A stretch of DNA of 45,867 nt. It comes from Geosiphon pyriformis. Taxonomy: Eukaryota > Glomeromycota > Glomeromycetes > Archaeosporales > Geosiphonaceae. How positions within the stretch are numbered: the stretch's first letter is position 1; each line of letters starts with the position of its first letter. The position numbers and the translations under genes were made by a program. A model generated the notes under the pieces. That model did not search any database. It was not told the origin of the DNA and saw only the letters and a program-made list of their open reading frames with translations. This document shows, piece by piece, positions 22,691-34,327 of the stretch. The stretch lies in contig JAAOMT010000786.1 of NCBI GenBank assembly GCA_016748015.1, positions 390,838 to 436,704 of the forward strand, written 5' to 3'.

Positions 22691-22930
22691 TTCTTATCCA
22701 GGAATGTTATTTCACATTTTTTTGTCAAGAAGAATCATTCTGCATGTGAGACAAGGTTTGTTGTCCATTTTTTTTGTTTTTTTGGTCTTCCAAATTGCTT
22801 AAAAACACATAGGTGACAGTAATATTTGGTTGTTGTTGGCCATTCTTTGTCATTGCCATAGTATGTGCCCATTGACAACAATTTTTTATCACAATTGACA
22901 CAAATTATCTTGGGTTAACAATAGTTTGGC
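22690..22930 (-). pseudogene. Cysteine-rich (zinc-ribbon-like) block of A1
   Basis: The minus strand reads C-V-N-C-D-K-K-L, about 25 residues later Y-Y-C-H-L-C, then C-L-T-C: three CxxC pairs in a row. The first two correspond to the block in the family-B element at 10,220-10,320. It sits directly after the protease in both families, so it is a shared polyprotein module of unknown role. Confidence 0.6.
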
Positions 22931-23219
22931 TGTAGTTGAGTGGTAGTAGTGTATAGGGTATAGATAAAGGTTGTTGCTTGGTGTTTTTCTTCCTCTTTCT
23001 CTTTTTTTTTCTTTTATGTAGACACTGATGGCAAGTTATTATGGTTTTCATTAGCCCACAAGATTTGGTAGGTCTCTCAAATAGGTCTTTTTTCCTTTTT
23101 TTCCAGTTTGATTAGTGGAGTTTGAGTGGTGTTGGTTGGTTTGAAATGATCATATGTGGCTGGTATTTGAGTGTGCTGACTGTTTTGGCTAAGTTGTAAT
23201 TTTTAAGTAGTCTAGTCAA

Positions 23220-23790
23220 ACACAGTGTTTGTCTTGAACAACCAATTATTACTAACCAGAGCTTAATATTAAGTGGCTTCTATAATAAGAATCTTGATTG
23301 GTATACTGATACTATTAAAAAGTCATCAATTTCGCCAATGGGAGTCTTGGTAGTTCTATTAGCAGTAATAATTCTGGCACTAATAGTGTGATTAATTCAG
23401 CAACCTAATTGGTTCATGAGTTGTTTAGTAATGATGCTATCTGCTGAACTACTGTCTAAAATTAGTTTAATGGACTAACCATTAACCTTGACATTAGTGT
23501 ACATCACAGTAATAAGTTTTGTGTTCAAAGCAGCTCCACTAAATAATAGAGTTATTGCCAGTTCCTTAATTTCAAAAAAAAAGATCACAGCTAGTAATTT
23601 GTCATTTGTAATAGTTGCTGGAAGTATATTGTTGGTGAGTGGCTTTTGGTTGGTTTCCTGATAATTGGATTGGGTGTTTTTTAAGGTAACCAAAAGACTT
23701 AAATAATATTGGGCATAGCTAGTTTCTGAATTTTGCTGTCGTGATCCAGATTGTTGGACTGCTAAACTAGGGATCAGTTGGTGCATTACT
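23220..23790 (-). pseudogene. Aspartic protease of A1
   Basis: The fragment at 23475-23786, followed across one stop, leads into K-L-I-L-D-S-S-S-A-D-S-I-I-T near 23,430-23,470, the protease active-site block. The D-S-G loop has become D-S-S. A downstream T-P-I-G-E-I-D-D block corresponds to T-P-V-G-E-I-D in family B. Confidence 0.7.
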
Positions 23791-23989
23791 ATTATTAATT
23801 GCTAATTTTGATAGATCTGAATAGTTTTTGGTCTTTGGTTTTTGTTTTGAGATAAGTTTAATAATGGTATTAAAATTGGTTGGAGTTGATAAATTAGTTA
23901 GGTTTGGGATAATTGATAAATTACTGGAGCTGTAAGTTGATAAATTGGTGTTTGATAAATTGGCTACATCATCTGAAAATAATAAGACT

Positions 23990-25800
23990 GATATTAATAT
24001 TGTTTATTTGATAGATTATTGGTGTAGTTTGGATTTAAAATCTGTGATCAGAGTTTTAATATTGAGTTCTCAATTATTGGTTATTTAACCTTAACCAACA
24101 ATCCATTTTTAGATGTCTTTGTTTACCACAGTAGTAACAGATACATGTTTGCTGCCACAATTGATCTGTGGATAATGATAGATGCAACTGATTTTGGAAA
24201 CAATTTAAGTTTTTTTGATTATTGTGTCATTGAAGAAGTTAATAAATTGCTTAATTGTTAGCTAAGTATCCTTTGATTTTCTGATTAATTGAGTTATTGA
24301 ATTGTTTCAATTTGAAATCCAATTCAGATAATTTATTTATTACTAGATTAACTGCTTGAACATGGTTTGCTTTAAGTTTAGCTAATTTGAAATCTCTGAC
24401 ATGAATAACTGCTGCTTAAAAATTGGCTGGATATAATAGACATATATATTAAAAGATTCTACTGCATGAGTTATAAATAAACTAGTTTAAGATTTGTGGT
24501 TCTGTGAAATAATTGGCATTAATTGCTTGGATCTAGCACAGATTTTAATAAAAGCATCTCAAGTAAGTAGTGACTGCTTCAGCATCTTCTTTTTTGATCA
24601 TAATAAAAGTATTTGCCAAACAGTTAATACTGTTGTTATTACTGAAATATCTGAGAAACTCAAGTTTGAACTTGTTAAAATCTTGGGATTTATTTGCCAA
24701 GCTTTGATATTACAAATCAGTAGTATTCTGAAGAAAGTAAAAGATGGCTTGTAGTGCTCTAACATTGTTCTATCTATTGGCTACAATGGCTTTTTCCATA
24801 TTATTTAGCCATACTTGTGTATCATTTTTCTTGCCAGTAAATTTCTCGATTTTGACAATTGGAATATATGCCATTGGTACAATTGGTTGTTGAGACTGTT
24901 GAAGTTGTTAATGTGGTTGTGGTAACAGCTATTGGGATGGTATAACAACTGGTAATAGATCTATTATAATTACTAAAAATAAGTTCTGCTGATTAATACT
25001 TGTAGAGTTTTGATTGTTCTGATTTGGCTGAGCTTAAATATTCAGAGTTTGTATTTCTGGGTTTTCTAAGATCAGGTTTTGATAATTAAATTTCTGATTT
25101 TTGGCCTCTTTTTCTTCTGATTCCATGATTTTCCAAGGACTAGCAGTTCTGAAATCTGGTTGAGATGGCAGTAATCTAAATTCTGATGGCATTGGTGATC
25201 TTGAATTAAATCCTTCAAAATAATTACTGTAAGTTCCCAGTAATTTTGCTTTTTTTTGTTTACTTTGAAACAGAAATTAGAGCAATGCTGTTTTTGTATT
25301 TAATATGGATGTGTCTGTTGATGAAATGTTGATGACATTTCTGGGTATATAGTAATAAGATAGATTAATTGGTAATTCAACTCTTGTTTTCTTCCAAGTA
25401 GGTAGTTGTATTTTCTGAAGTGTTACTGCTGGTGTTTGTAGTTTTCTCTTGTCCTTGTTTGCATAGGTAATTGGATATCTTTGTTGAGTGTAATTTTTAA
25501 TTTTTTGGTTGATTTCAGTGATGATTGATACAAAATTATAAGTTACTGATAAGCTGGTGTTTTGAATTAATTTATTGTAAAAATTTTTTCTTGCTGATTT
25601 GGTATTTATTGATGCTCTTAAAAAGTAAGAAATTCTTTCATTAACATAAAAATTAAAGACTGATTCTGCTAATAGGTGATTGCTGGTTAATTATAGATGT
25701 TAACAATAATGTTGAAATAAGAATTTGGCAAATTCTAAATGGTTTGTCTCTATCTTTTCTGATTTTGTTACTTTTAGATAGTTGTTATTAGTGCTAGTTC
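23990..25800 (-). pseudogene. Gag of A1
   Basis: The sense strand holds a gypsy-type gag core. It shows V-K-I-E-K-F-T-G-K then QVWLNNMEKAI near 24,790-24,860, then FFSNNNSI-type and QFNNSINQKIKGYL blocks toward 24,250. A long N-terminal leader reaches back to about 25,790 near the primer-binding site. There are many stops. A CCHC knuckle cannot be read with certainty near 24,100. The plus-strand ORF at 24494-24754 is a shadow. Confidence 0.7.
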
Positions 25801-25821
25801 TTTGTAGGATTATATCTTACA

Positions 25822-25831
25822 GAGAGCACTA
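25822..25831 (-). other. Primer-binding site of A1
   Basis: The minus strand reads TAGTGCTCTC two bases after the 5' LTR. It is the family-B site TGGTGCTCTC with one G-to-A change. Confidence 0.65.
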
Positions 25832-25833
25832 AA

Positions 25834-26648
25834 TATTACAGATGATTATTTGGGGTCTCAAAGCAAATAACAAATCTGTAACTTGGTGCTTAATAGCTAA
25901 TATAATGGTGATATCTGAAGATTTTGGGTTTAAGTCTTTTGTATAATAAACAGAGATTCAAAAGTTGTTTCAATAGTCTTCTGGAATTGCAATTTGTCGA
26001 ATTTTTTTCTCAGTATAATGGCCAGTAATCTTCTGGTAAGCTATCATCAATTTTATGAGTTTTTACTTTTGTTTTCAGATCTTTTACCAGTCCTTTAACA
26101 TCAACAATTCAGTGTTTAATCCTTACTTAATTTAGTAAACAACAAACAAAAAATACAAAAGAAAAATAAAAGAAAACAAAGAAATTAAGCCAAGGCAAGT
26201 TAGTATTTCATCAATAGTTGTAATCAAGAACTATTGTTTTAGTGTAATCAAGTATGGGTTACTATTAACATAAAGTATTAATAGTAAATAATTGAATTAA
26301 TATAATCAATAAGTATATTTATTGATAGTGTAAATATATGAATGCTAAATAGGAAGTAGAATTTAGATTTCTGTCTTTTCTGCTTTTAATGTTATCACTA
26401 TATATACATAATTGAAATTTCTCAATTTCTTAATTTTTTACACCAAAAATTCTGAAATTCTTGGAATCTTACAATTTCTTAAGAAGAATTCTGGAATTCT
26501 GGAATCCTGTAATTCTTTATACAAGAATCCTGTAATTCTGAAATTCTGCAATTTCTTTGAAAAAAATTCTGAAATTTTCTATTTACTATGTTTATTTTTG
26601 ATTGGCTAATTTATATGTTAATATAATTTTTATATTTTATGAGTAATA
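25834..26648 (-). repeat. Family-A LTR (5' LTR of A1)
   Basis: 815 bp, from TATTACAGATGATT to GAGTAATA. It is homologous end to end to 17027-17868 and 41498-42371. The AATTCTGGAATCC-type repeat array is at about 26,445-26,575. Confidence 0.88.
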
Positions 26649-26652
26649 TTAT

Positions 26653-27157
26653 TAAAGATTTAAAATTCAAAATAATGGAATTTAATAACTCAAATAGTCC
26701 AAATATTAATATATTTAGTAAATGTAGTTTTTAGAGTAAAATATGAGACTATTTTGATAAGTTTAAGTAGATGAAAGAAAAAAAAAACTAAATATACAGT
26801 TTCAAAATATATATAAACTATTTTTTTGTAAGACAACAAACACTATTAAATTCTTATGACATTATTTAAAGGCTTCTTATCAAACAGTATATGTTACAAT
26901 AAAAGAATATCATAAAAAAAAGCAAAATATTCAGTGTCTTTGATTATAAATGCAAGAACTATTAAAAAAAATTAAATAATAATATAGTATAATATAATGT
27001 TTTTAATAGTCAAATGTGAATATGTTTATAAACTTTAAACTAAACTTGAATTAAACTTGTTATATATGTTTGAATTTAGTTTAAGTTTAATAATTTTAAG
27101 TTTGGTTCAAGTTTAAGTTCAAAATTTTACCAAATTTTTTGTTTGAATTTGGTTCAA
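26653..27157. mobile_element. Right arm (main part) of the AT-rich inverted-repeat element
   Basis: This resumes after element A1. The section 27,010-27,157, rich in TTTAAACTAAACTTG motifs, is the inverted partner of 16,770-16,866. It is then cut by the solo family-A LTR at 27158 and ends beyond 33,354. No ORF is credible. Confidence 0.5.
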
Positions 27158-27576
27158 TATTACAGATAATTATTTGGAATGTTGAAACAAATAACAAATT
27201 TGTAATTTAGTGCTTAATAGCTGAAAATATTGGTAATTTCTAAAGGTTTTGGAGTCTAAAGATTTTGGTTGAGTCTTTTGTATAATAAACAGAGATTTAA
27301 TTAATGGTTTTTTCTGTGATTTTTTTTTTCAGCATAGTGATCAGTTTATTTTGACAGTTATGCTCTTTTGGTAAATTATTTTTAAATTTCTACTCTTGTT
27401 TTCAAGTTTTTTATTAGGCTATCCTTAACATTAAATATTTAGTACTTGATTTTTTTAATCAATTAATAAACAACAAAGAAACAAAATAAAAAAATAAAAA
27501 TAAAAATAAAAAAATAAAAATAAAAAAATAAAATAAAAATAAGTATTCTGTTAATAATTATAATTAAGTACTATTA
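27158..27576. repeat. Solo family-A LTR, left part
   Basis: It starts TATTACAGATAATTATTTGG and follows the family-A LTR until a DNA transposon interrupts it at 27577. Together with 32951-33353 it totals about 820 bp, the full length of the other family-A LTRs. Nothing internal remains, so it is a solo LTR left by recombination. A clean 4-bp duplication was not found (TCAA and TTAG). Confidence 0.8.
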
Positions 27577-27599
27577 CAGTCAGAAAAATTTCCCAATTT

Positions 27600-29100
27600 G
27601 TCAATAGAAATTGTTTTTTTTATGGTAGTAAAAAAAATTAGAAAAGTTTCTGGAAACAATTATAGAACATTAAACAAATTTTCTGAAATAATACAATATT
27701 TAATTACTTTTTTTCTTTATAAGTTATCATTACTATCATAAGACAATAATAGAACTATTATATTTGACTTGTTGTTTATAGGTATTATGAGAGTTTTAAT
27801 AATAATTAACATATGATATAGTACTGTTGCTCTTGGTGCTTTAAAAACTAGTGGTGCTTCAAAGGCTAATAGTGTTTTGAAGGCTGTTGCTGTGAGTATC
27901 AATAAAGTTACTTTGGATCAAACTTTGGCTAATAAAATTACTTTTTTTCTATATTGGGAAAAAGAATTAACAGACCTACAAGTGAGAATAATAGCACAAT
28001 GAAATCTTCCAGAAACAAATTTGTTAATAAGACATTGTTTAAGCAAATCAACTGAGAACAAAATTTGAATTTACCTTTTTTTAGCAAGAGAAATATGACT
28101 AATAATAAAACTCAGAGCATGAGGATTTTGATATATACCCAATAAATACGTTTTTACACCAACTTTGGCATCTTTAATTAAAAAAAAGCTCCATACTAGC
28201 AATTATATTCATTATTTGACCAATATTTAGTATTAGCAAGCAAAAGTTTGACTGATAGTTTTAAAGATATATTAAAAATTAACTTTTTTGGGACAAATAA
28301 ATCCATGTTAAATGCTTTTTATAATTCAAACATAATTACGCAAAATAGAGATTCAGATCTAGATTTAACATATTATGTTTTAAAAATGAATATATATAAT
28401 ACAATAACAACATTGGCACTAAGTCCAATCTTGATGGGCAATAAGATTTTTTTATGTAATTCGAATTCTTTAGCTTGTAAAAAATGTTGCAAATGGAAGT
28501 TAATAAGAAGGAGTAACAAAGAGCCATGTATTGAAAATTATCACTATCAAACAATTGGCAATAGTAGTTACCAAATCTCTATAGAATTTATCCAGTGGTT
28601 TTCTTTTTAGCAGCTAGTAGATACCTTAACCATGTGTTCAAATAATAAAACTAAATAAAGTTTAAGATTTCACAAAACATGTATTAACAAGAAGACCTGA
28701 TTCATAATCTTTATATTGTAGCTTTGAGCCAAGCATTATATTGAACAATATAAGTGTTAGTGCCACAATAATCATAATTTATATTTCATGCAACTCCCAG
28801 ACTGTATATATCAAAATCATCATTCACCATAGAAACAATCACATCATAAACATTGGATTTAAAGTTAACACCTTCAAAAATACAAGTATTGTGTATTAAT
28901 TAGTCACAGTTCTAATTATAAATGATAATATATCCAATTCAATATAAACAAAACTGTACATAATACAATATATTTTTAACTTCTTAAAAGATATTTATTA
29001 GGCTATTATATAATTAACTTGATAAGCTTTAAAAACATGATTACTTAAAAAAGGTATTAAAGAGTTAATAATAGATAATAGTTGTAATTTTATTAACAGA
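27600..29100. other. Transposon region outside the main gene, no certain gene
   Basis: A 120-codon plus-strand open frame at 28248-28610 contains a C-K-K-C-C-K stretch and might be a remnant of a second gene. Its surroundings shift frame repeatedly and show no recognisable domain. A 61-codon minus-strand frame at 27717-27902 is not convincing. It is possibly the untranslated part of the transposon. Confidence 0.3.
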
Positions 29101-29110
29101 TTTATATTTT

Positions 29111-32100
29111 TTAATGATCTGTTTTTTTACTTGTTACTGGAATTGGTTTCCAAGTACTTAATGATGTTTTTTTAATTTGTTTTGCTTTAAAAAAGTCTAT
29201 TCTTTTCATTTGTGCAATTTTACTAAAATTTTTCATTTCTTTACTTAATATCTATTTATGACCAATATTATAAAAAACATGATTAGAGATATTTGGATTT
29301 ACAAACTGTGTTTTTTTTATCTGAACTTAAAATTGATTTGATTTAGCAATAAAACTAAGACGTGTATAAAACTTGTATATTTTACTTTTAAAATATCTGA
29401 TAATATTAAAGAGATTAATACACAATCTTTCAAATTTGATACAGTTACATGCTGCAATTTTCCAATGCCATTGTAAAAGTGTAGAAAAAATCAATAATTT
29501 GAGCATTTTGTTAATTTCTTTAAATATTGCATCATGGCCTTAATGTTGATTTAAAAGTTTAAATTAAGAAATTACAATTCTTTCTTGAATTAGCTTGCAA
29601 ATTTCAGGCTTTAATTATAGTTATTGTTCTTTATCAACAATTTCAATTAATTGGTAAATAGGATGGCACCAAACAAACCAAATTGATGCAAACATTTGTT
29701 TAGCCATGAATTTTAATGAAGACCTATTGAAACAAACTTCAGTGCAAAAGTTAATAATTGCTTGTAAATAAAAAAAGACTTGTTTATACTTTAACCTAAA
29801 TGTAGAATTTGTTTCATTTTGGGCCCATTCTAAGTAACTTTCAACAGATAGATTTTTCTTAGAAACAACATATGGCCACATTAATTTGGAAGCTATTGCA
29901 TGCTTATATATATTACATATCAAATCTCACAACTTATAATAATCAGGACATTTTTTAAAAAACTGCAATTGACTTTTACTCTAATATTTCTGACATCATG
30001 CAAAGTATTTTATATTGATATTCCAATTCAGTTCAACAAATGCTTTTAACATATTCATCTTTTCATAAAGAGCACCCAAAACCAATATAAGCCAAAAAAA
30101 GTTTTTTTTGATTATTTGTGCATAATGATTAGATACTCTATTACATATTACTAGAACTTATCTGTGACTACTATTTTTAATGCTGAATAGTTCTTTAATA
30201 TGCTCAAAAACCTTTCAAATATTGGCAATTGAGTTTGAATTTATGGCTATTGGATTAGAAACATATAATTACAACATATAAATCTCAATTTCTAGATACA
30301 ATTGTGTATTTTCAAATGTGTGAGAATAAAAAATGGGTTTTTCGGCAATGTTAGCTGATTCATTCAATTGATTTATCTCAGTAATTATTAGTAATTTGTT
30401 ATGACATGCAGAACAAACTTGCTTTTTATTATCAATATTAGACAATTGACAAGCTGAATATTTTTTTAGAAAACCAATTTGGCTTTGATATTGTACTAAT
30501 TCATTAATTATATTTGTTTTTTGACTTTTCTCCATATAAAGCTCTTCTAAAATAATAATAAAATAATTAGTAAGTTCTTTATGAATTTCATTTATCATAT
30601 CTGAAGTTAAAGAAAATAATTTTTTATATTACTTTTCAAAAAGTTCAGAATACAATTAAGGATCTATATTTTGAATATTATTAATTTAATCATAATTAAA
30701 AGCAACAAAACTTGTAACAATATTGAATATGGCTGTATTAAATTCATGATCTAAGTAATTTTTTTTATCTTTTTGTTCATTATTAAAGACTAAAAATAAA
30801 AATCCTTTGGAAAGCTTTGACTGTTTTATAGCCAAACTTTCTAACTAGTATTACCGGAGGTTTTTGGTATCTTTTCTTAAATGTTGGTAATGTTGATTTG
30901 CTGTGAATTCACGTTTTCAGAAAGTAGTTGAACCTCCAATAACTGAATTTATCTTCAAATTATCTCCTATAATTTGAACTGCTGGGCTTATAAGTGGAAT
31001 GGCCAATTCCTTGCCAGTTACTTTATGTAGTTACGTTGTAGTAAACGTCAACTCTTTCCCAAGAATTGCTCATCTGGAAGCTCACTAAAAATGTGTAGTT
31101 ACTTTGCTGTAAAAGTCAACTCTTTTACAGGAATTTTGTCTGTAGGCTACCCTAGTGATTATAGTAAGAAAAATAAAAGAAAATAAAAGAAATGTAAAAG
31201 AAATAGAATTTTTGTCAAGAGAAATGTTTTCTATCCAGGCCTGGAGTCACTAACAGTTTACTGAAATTGGTAGCTAATCAATTTCGAAATGTTAGTTGGT
31301 TTTTGGGGATTTTTCAAGGGCAATAATTAAAGAATTTGGTTTTTTCAAATTATTTGGTATTTATTTCTTTTTGTGTATGTAGAATTGGTTCTAAGTAATA
31401 AATCTAAAGTAAGATACATTTTCCAGAAGAGAAAAGCTCTTCTTTTATACAACTTGTTGTAGTACTAGTTTATAAACTTGCACTTTTTTTCTCTTTGCCC
31501 AAATTCCGGCAAACTAAAGATACATTTTGATGAACTACAAGTTATTTCGCTAAACTATTGATTAATTTGGGTGAACTATTCATAATTTCGGCGAATTTCT
31601 GTAAATTTCGGCAAATTTTTGAATGTTACAAAGTTCAGGGTATTGTGTAATTTGATCATCTTACTTTCTGTTATACTAATTAGATTATTTTAATTGAATC
31701 GTAATATGTGATAATTGATTAAATAATAAATGATAATTTGAAATGATATTAATATACTAATGAATTATAGGAATTATAAGGGTAATTTTATGCTAATTAA
31801 TAGCTAAAATTCTACTGGTAACACTAGTTAGTAGACTTTTTATAACAACTGGAACTTATAATATAATTATTAATATCAATGACTATTTTCAATCTTGCTA
31901 TTGAATATTTGATTGCTAAAGTGGCTAAATTAATAGCAAAAACATATTTTAAGTGTCTTGATTCATATATAGCATCAACTACTATAGCACACTTAAAAAG
32001 CTTTTTCCTTTCATTTTAATATTTATCTTTATTATAAGTAAGAGTTTCAATAAATCTTACAATGATTGGATTTTGTTTTGCAAGCCATGTTAAAAAACAA

Positions 32101-32708
32101 TACTTTAAAAGACTAACTAGACTAAAACATTCATGATTTTTTTTCAAATTTATTATATCATTATACAAATTACTTTGTTCTCTTTTGATAATTTCTGTTA
32201 TAGATTTAATATGACCTTATTGATTATTAAATGCTTTACCTAATTGCTTCTTTAATGTTGCATTCTTAAATAATAATTGCTGATTAATATCTTTTAACTC
32301 TTGGATCTGGCAAAAATACTTGGACTCCAAAATCAGAAAAAGTTTTTTCTAATTCTAACAACTTGTTATTATTAGAAAGTTTTGGTCTTTTTTTTTCTGT
32401 TTTTCTAAATCTAAAAAAGTTGAATCATTTGATTTAGTAATTCGTTTAATAAAAAACTTTTTAACAACAATCTAATTATAATGTCTTTCATATAAAGAGT
32501 AATTGTTTAGAGAGTTAAATAATATAGTTAATCTAGGAAAATACTTAGTTATTTCTGTTATTTTTTTTGTTGCAACACTAGCTAATACATGTTACTATTT
32601 TTGACTTTTTTTGGTCTCACATTTTACTAATTAACTTTTGTCATATTTACTGATAAGAGATTTAAATAAACAGGATAAGTTTTTGGCATTTATTATAAAG
32701 CAAGACAT
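29111..32708 (-). pseudogene. Large transposon protein, unassigned, with a cysteine cluster
   Basis: The minus strand reads from an ATG at 32708 to a TAA at 29111, ignoring the solo LTR at 30849-31823: close to 870 codons with a modest number of stops. Order of visible parts: an N-terminal region with V-A-T-K-K-I-T-E-I (about 32,590); a lysine-rich helical stretch (32,150-32,300); a cluster S-A-C-Q then C-S-A-C-H-N about ten residues apart (30,410-30,460); NPIAINSNSIANI (30,235); V-L-V-I-C-N-R-V (30,150) and L-V-L-G-A-L-Y-E-K-M-N-M-L (30,060), where family members I recall have Asp and His; then WPYVVSKK (29,870). Probably the transposase, inferred from position. I recall related multicopy proteins from Rhizophagus but cannot name a domain. 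Confidence 0.6.
30849..31823. repeat. Solo family-B LTR inside the DNA transposon
   Basis: 975 bp from TATTACCGGAGG to CTGGTAACA, homologous over its full length to the LTRs of the 8134-13949 element. It is flanked by CTAG on both sides (30845-30848, 31824-31827), a 4-bp duplication like the other copies. It carries the same degenerate tandem motif at about 31,500-31,620. No internal sequence is present. Confidence 0.9.
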
Positions 32709-32950
32709 AATTTTAAATCCAATTTAATAAAAAACTATTATATAAAGTTGTGTAAATCTTTATGAATTCTAAAACTTTGTGTTTATAAAAGTATGTTTCT
32801 ATTGTTAGTTTCGATTTTTATTTGAAGTATTTGATCAATAAAGTATTATCAAATTCTCTATGCTAATAATACTAAATATCAATTAGATTACAAGAATTTT
32901 TTATAGATTATTCTAGAATTGATCTATGAAATTTAAAATCTTCCTGACTG

Positions 32951-33353
32951 TATTAGTTTAATGTGATTAAGTATTGGATTTTATCAACATAGAGTATTAA
33001 TAAAATGGAATAGATTAATATTTCTTTAATTAAGTAATAATAATATAAATTGGATAATAATAAATAATTTTATTAATATGGAAATAATTTTATTTTAAGT
33101 TATAGAAAACTATTTTTAAAGAAAAGAATATTGTTGTTTTGAACTAAATTAAATTTTATCTATTCTATTGAATTTTTCTAAAATTATTTTTTTTGTTTTT
33201 AATATTCTTACTATATATATATAATTTATATTATATGAAATTCTTTGAAATTCTACAATTTCTTGAAAGGAATTCTGGAATTTTTTTTTACTATGCTTAT
33301 TTTTGATTGGTTATTTTATTTATTATTATAATTTTTACTTTCTATGAACAATA
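32951..33353. repeat. Solo family-A LTR, right part
   Basis: It continues the LTR from 27576: TATTAG-TTTAATGTGATTAAG here matches the stretch after GAGCTATTG in intact LTRs. It ends in a GAACAATA that corresponds to GAGTAACA. It is more decayed than the LTRs of A1. Confidence 0.75.
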
Positions 33354-33383
33354 TTAGTTTAATGATTTAATTAAACTTAAATT
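33354..33383. mobile_element. Distal end of the AT-rich inverted-repeat element
   Basis: A short stretch with the same AAACTTAAATTAAAC motif lies between the solo LTR and the resumption of LINE-2. The boundary is approximate. Confidence 0.35.
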
Positions 33384-34327
33384 AAACATTAAAACCCTAC
33401 TGTTATTAATAAAAAAAAGCTTTTAAGATAAGTATTATGATTAATAGTGATAAAAAATTGGAAAAAATTTTATGTTATCCATTAAGAATCAAAAAAAAGT
33501 ATTATAAATCCAAAGTTGTCAAAGATAATTTTATTAGAAAAACAATAAATAAATATATAAAAAATTTTTGTTTTGATAAAAAATGAATAATTAAAAGTAT
33601 TTTAAAATAGTTATTTTAGAAAGTAGTACTTAATTATTTGGAGGTAAATAATAATTTGGTTTTAAAGTTTTATAAAATTAAGTCTATAATTAATAATTAT
33701 AGAAAAATAAATAAGAAAGCATATAATACTTAGTATTTGGTTTGATTAATAATCCAACCAATATGTTCTCTTAAACTATGTTGATAATAATGCTTTTTTA
33801 GAAATTATGTGAATATTAAGTTTAATAAGTTTTTGCAGATGATCAAAAATCTGTCTAATAAAAAAGTCACTAGTCTTTTTGGTATTTTTAATAAGCTTTG
33901 AAAACACAATAATAGCAGATTCTGAAAAATTTGTTGGACATTTTTAATATATGTTTAGTGTTAAGTATAGTTTTCATACAGTAGAAAAAAACCTGAGTTT
34001 TTATAATACTAAAACCATATGATTAAAAAAAAACTCTTAATAATATTAAGTCAATAGTTTTAATTAAAACAATTCATAAAATTCTGTTTAAAATTCTTTC
34101 AAATAGAATTTTTTTGGTCTGTAGTAAATTTAATATCTTGTATAGTAATAATTTATAGGTTTTAAAAAGCATATCTATTTAAACTCCAATTTTTGCTATT
34201 AGTTTTGTAATTAAAAATCTATTAGAAAAGAACAAAAAGCTATGATTGGTCTTTTAAAATATGCATAAAATGTACAATTTTGTTAAATAATATTATTTAT
34301 AAAACAATATAACTAGGATTAAGATGT
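33384..34327 (+). mobile_element. LINE-2, piece 4 (5' part of RT ORF)
   Basis: It aligns collinearly with LINE-1 from about 4,320 to 5,336. Examples are CCTACTGTTATTAATAAAAA against GTCTACTTCGGATAAGG, and TAATTATTTGGAGGTAAATAA against TAATCATTTAGTTGTTAATAA. Differences are overwhelmingly C-to-T and G-to-A. No frame is open. It ends at the solo LTR at 34328. Confidence 0.75.

Larger units (their letters stand above)
17027..26648 (-). mobile_element. Family-A Ty3/gypsy LTR retrotransposon, copy A1: full length but dead
   Basis: The element is 9.6 kb. LTRs lie at 17027-17868 and 25834-26648, with termini related to TGTTAC...GTAACA. A 4-bp duplication TTAT flanks it at 17023-17026 and 26649-26652. 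Sense is the minus strand, in the order gag, protease, CxxC region, RT, RNase H, integrase, C-terminal extension. All parts are recognisable but riddled with stops and strongly AT-shifted relative to copy A2 at the right end of the window. LTR divergence is much greater than in the family-B element, so it is older. Confidence 0.88.
27577..32950 (-). mobile_element. DNA transposon with CAGTCAG termini, superfamily not assigned
   Basis: The left end is CAGTCAGAAAAATTT. The reverse complement of the right end is CAGTCAGGAAGATTT, giving imperfect terminal inverted repeats of at least 15 bp. Both ends are flanked by TATTA (27572-27576, 32951-32955), a 5-bp target duplication. The flanks join into a continuous family-A LTR when the element is removed, which supports the boundaries. 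Without the solo family-B LTR inside it, it is about 4.4 kb. It encodes a long minus-strand pseudogene (29111-32708). TIR start and 5-bp duplication do not fit a superfamily I can name confidently. Confidence 0.75.

Noticed and set aside
24494-24754. Plus-strand ORF of 86 codons
   Set aside because: It is antisense to the A1 gag core, which is recognisable on the minus strand.
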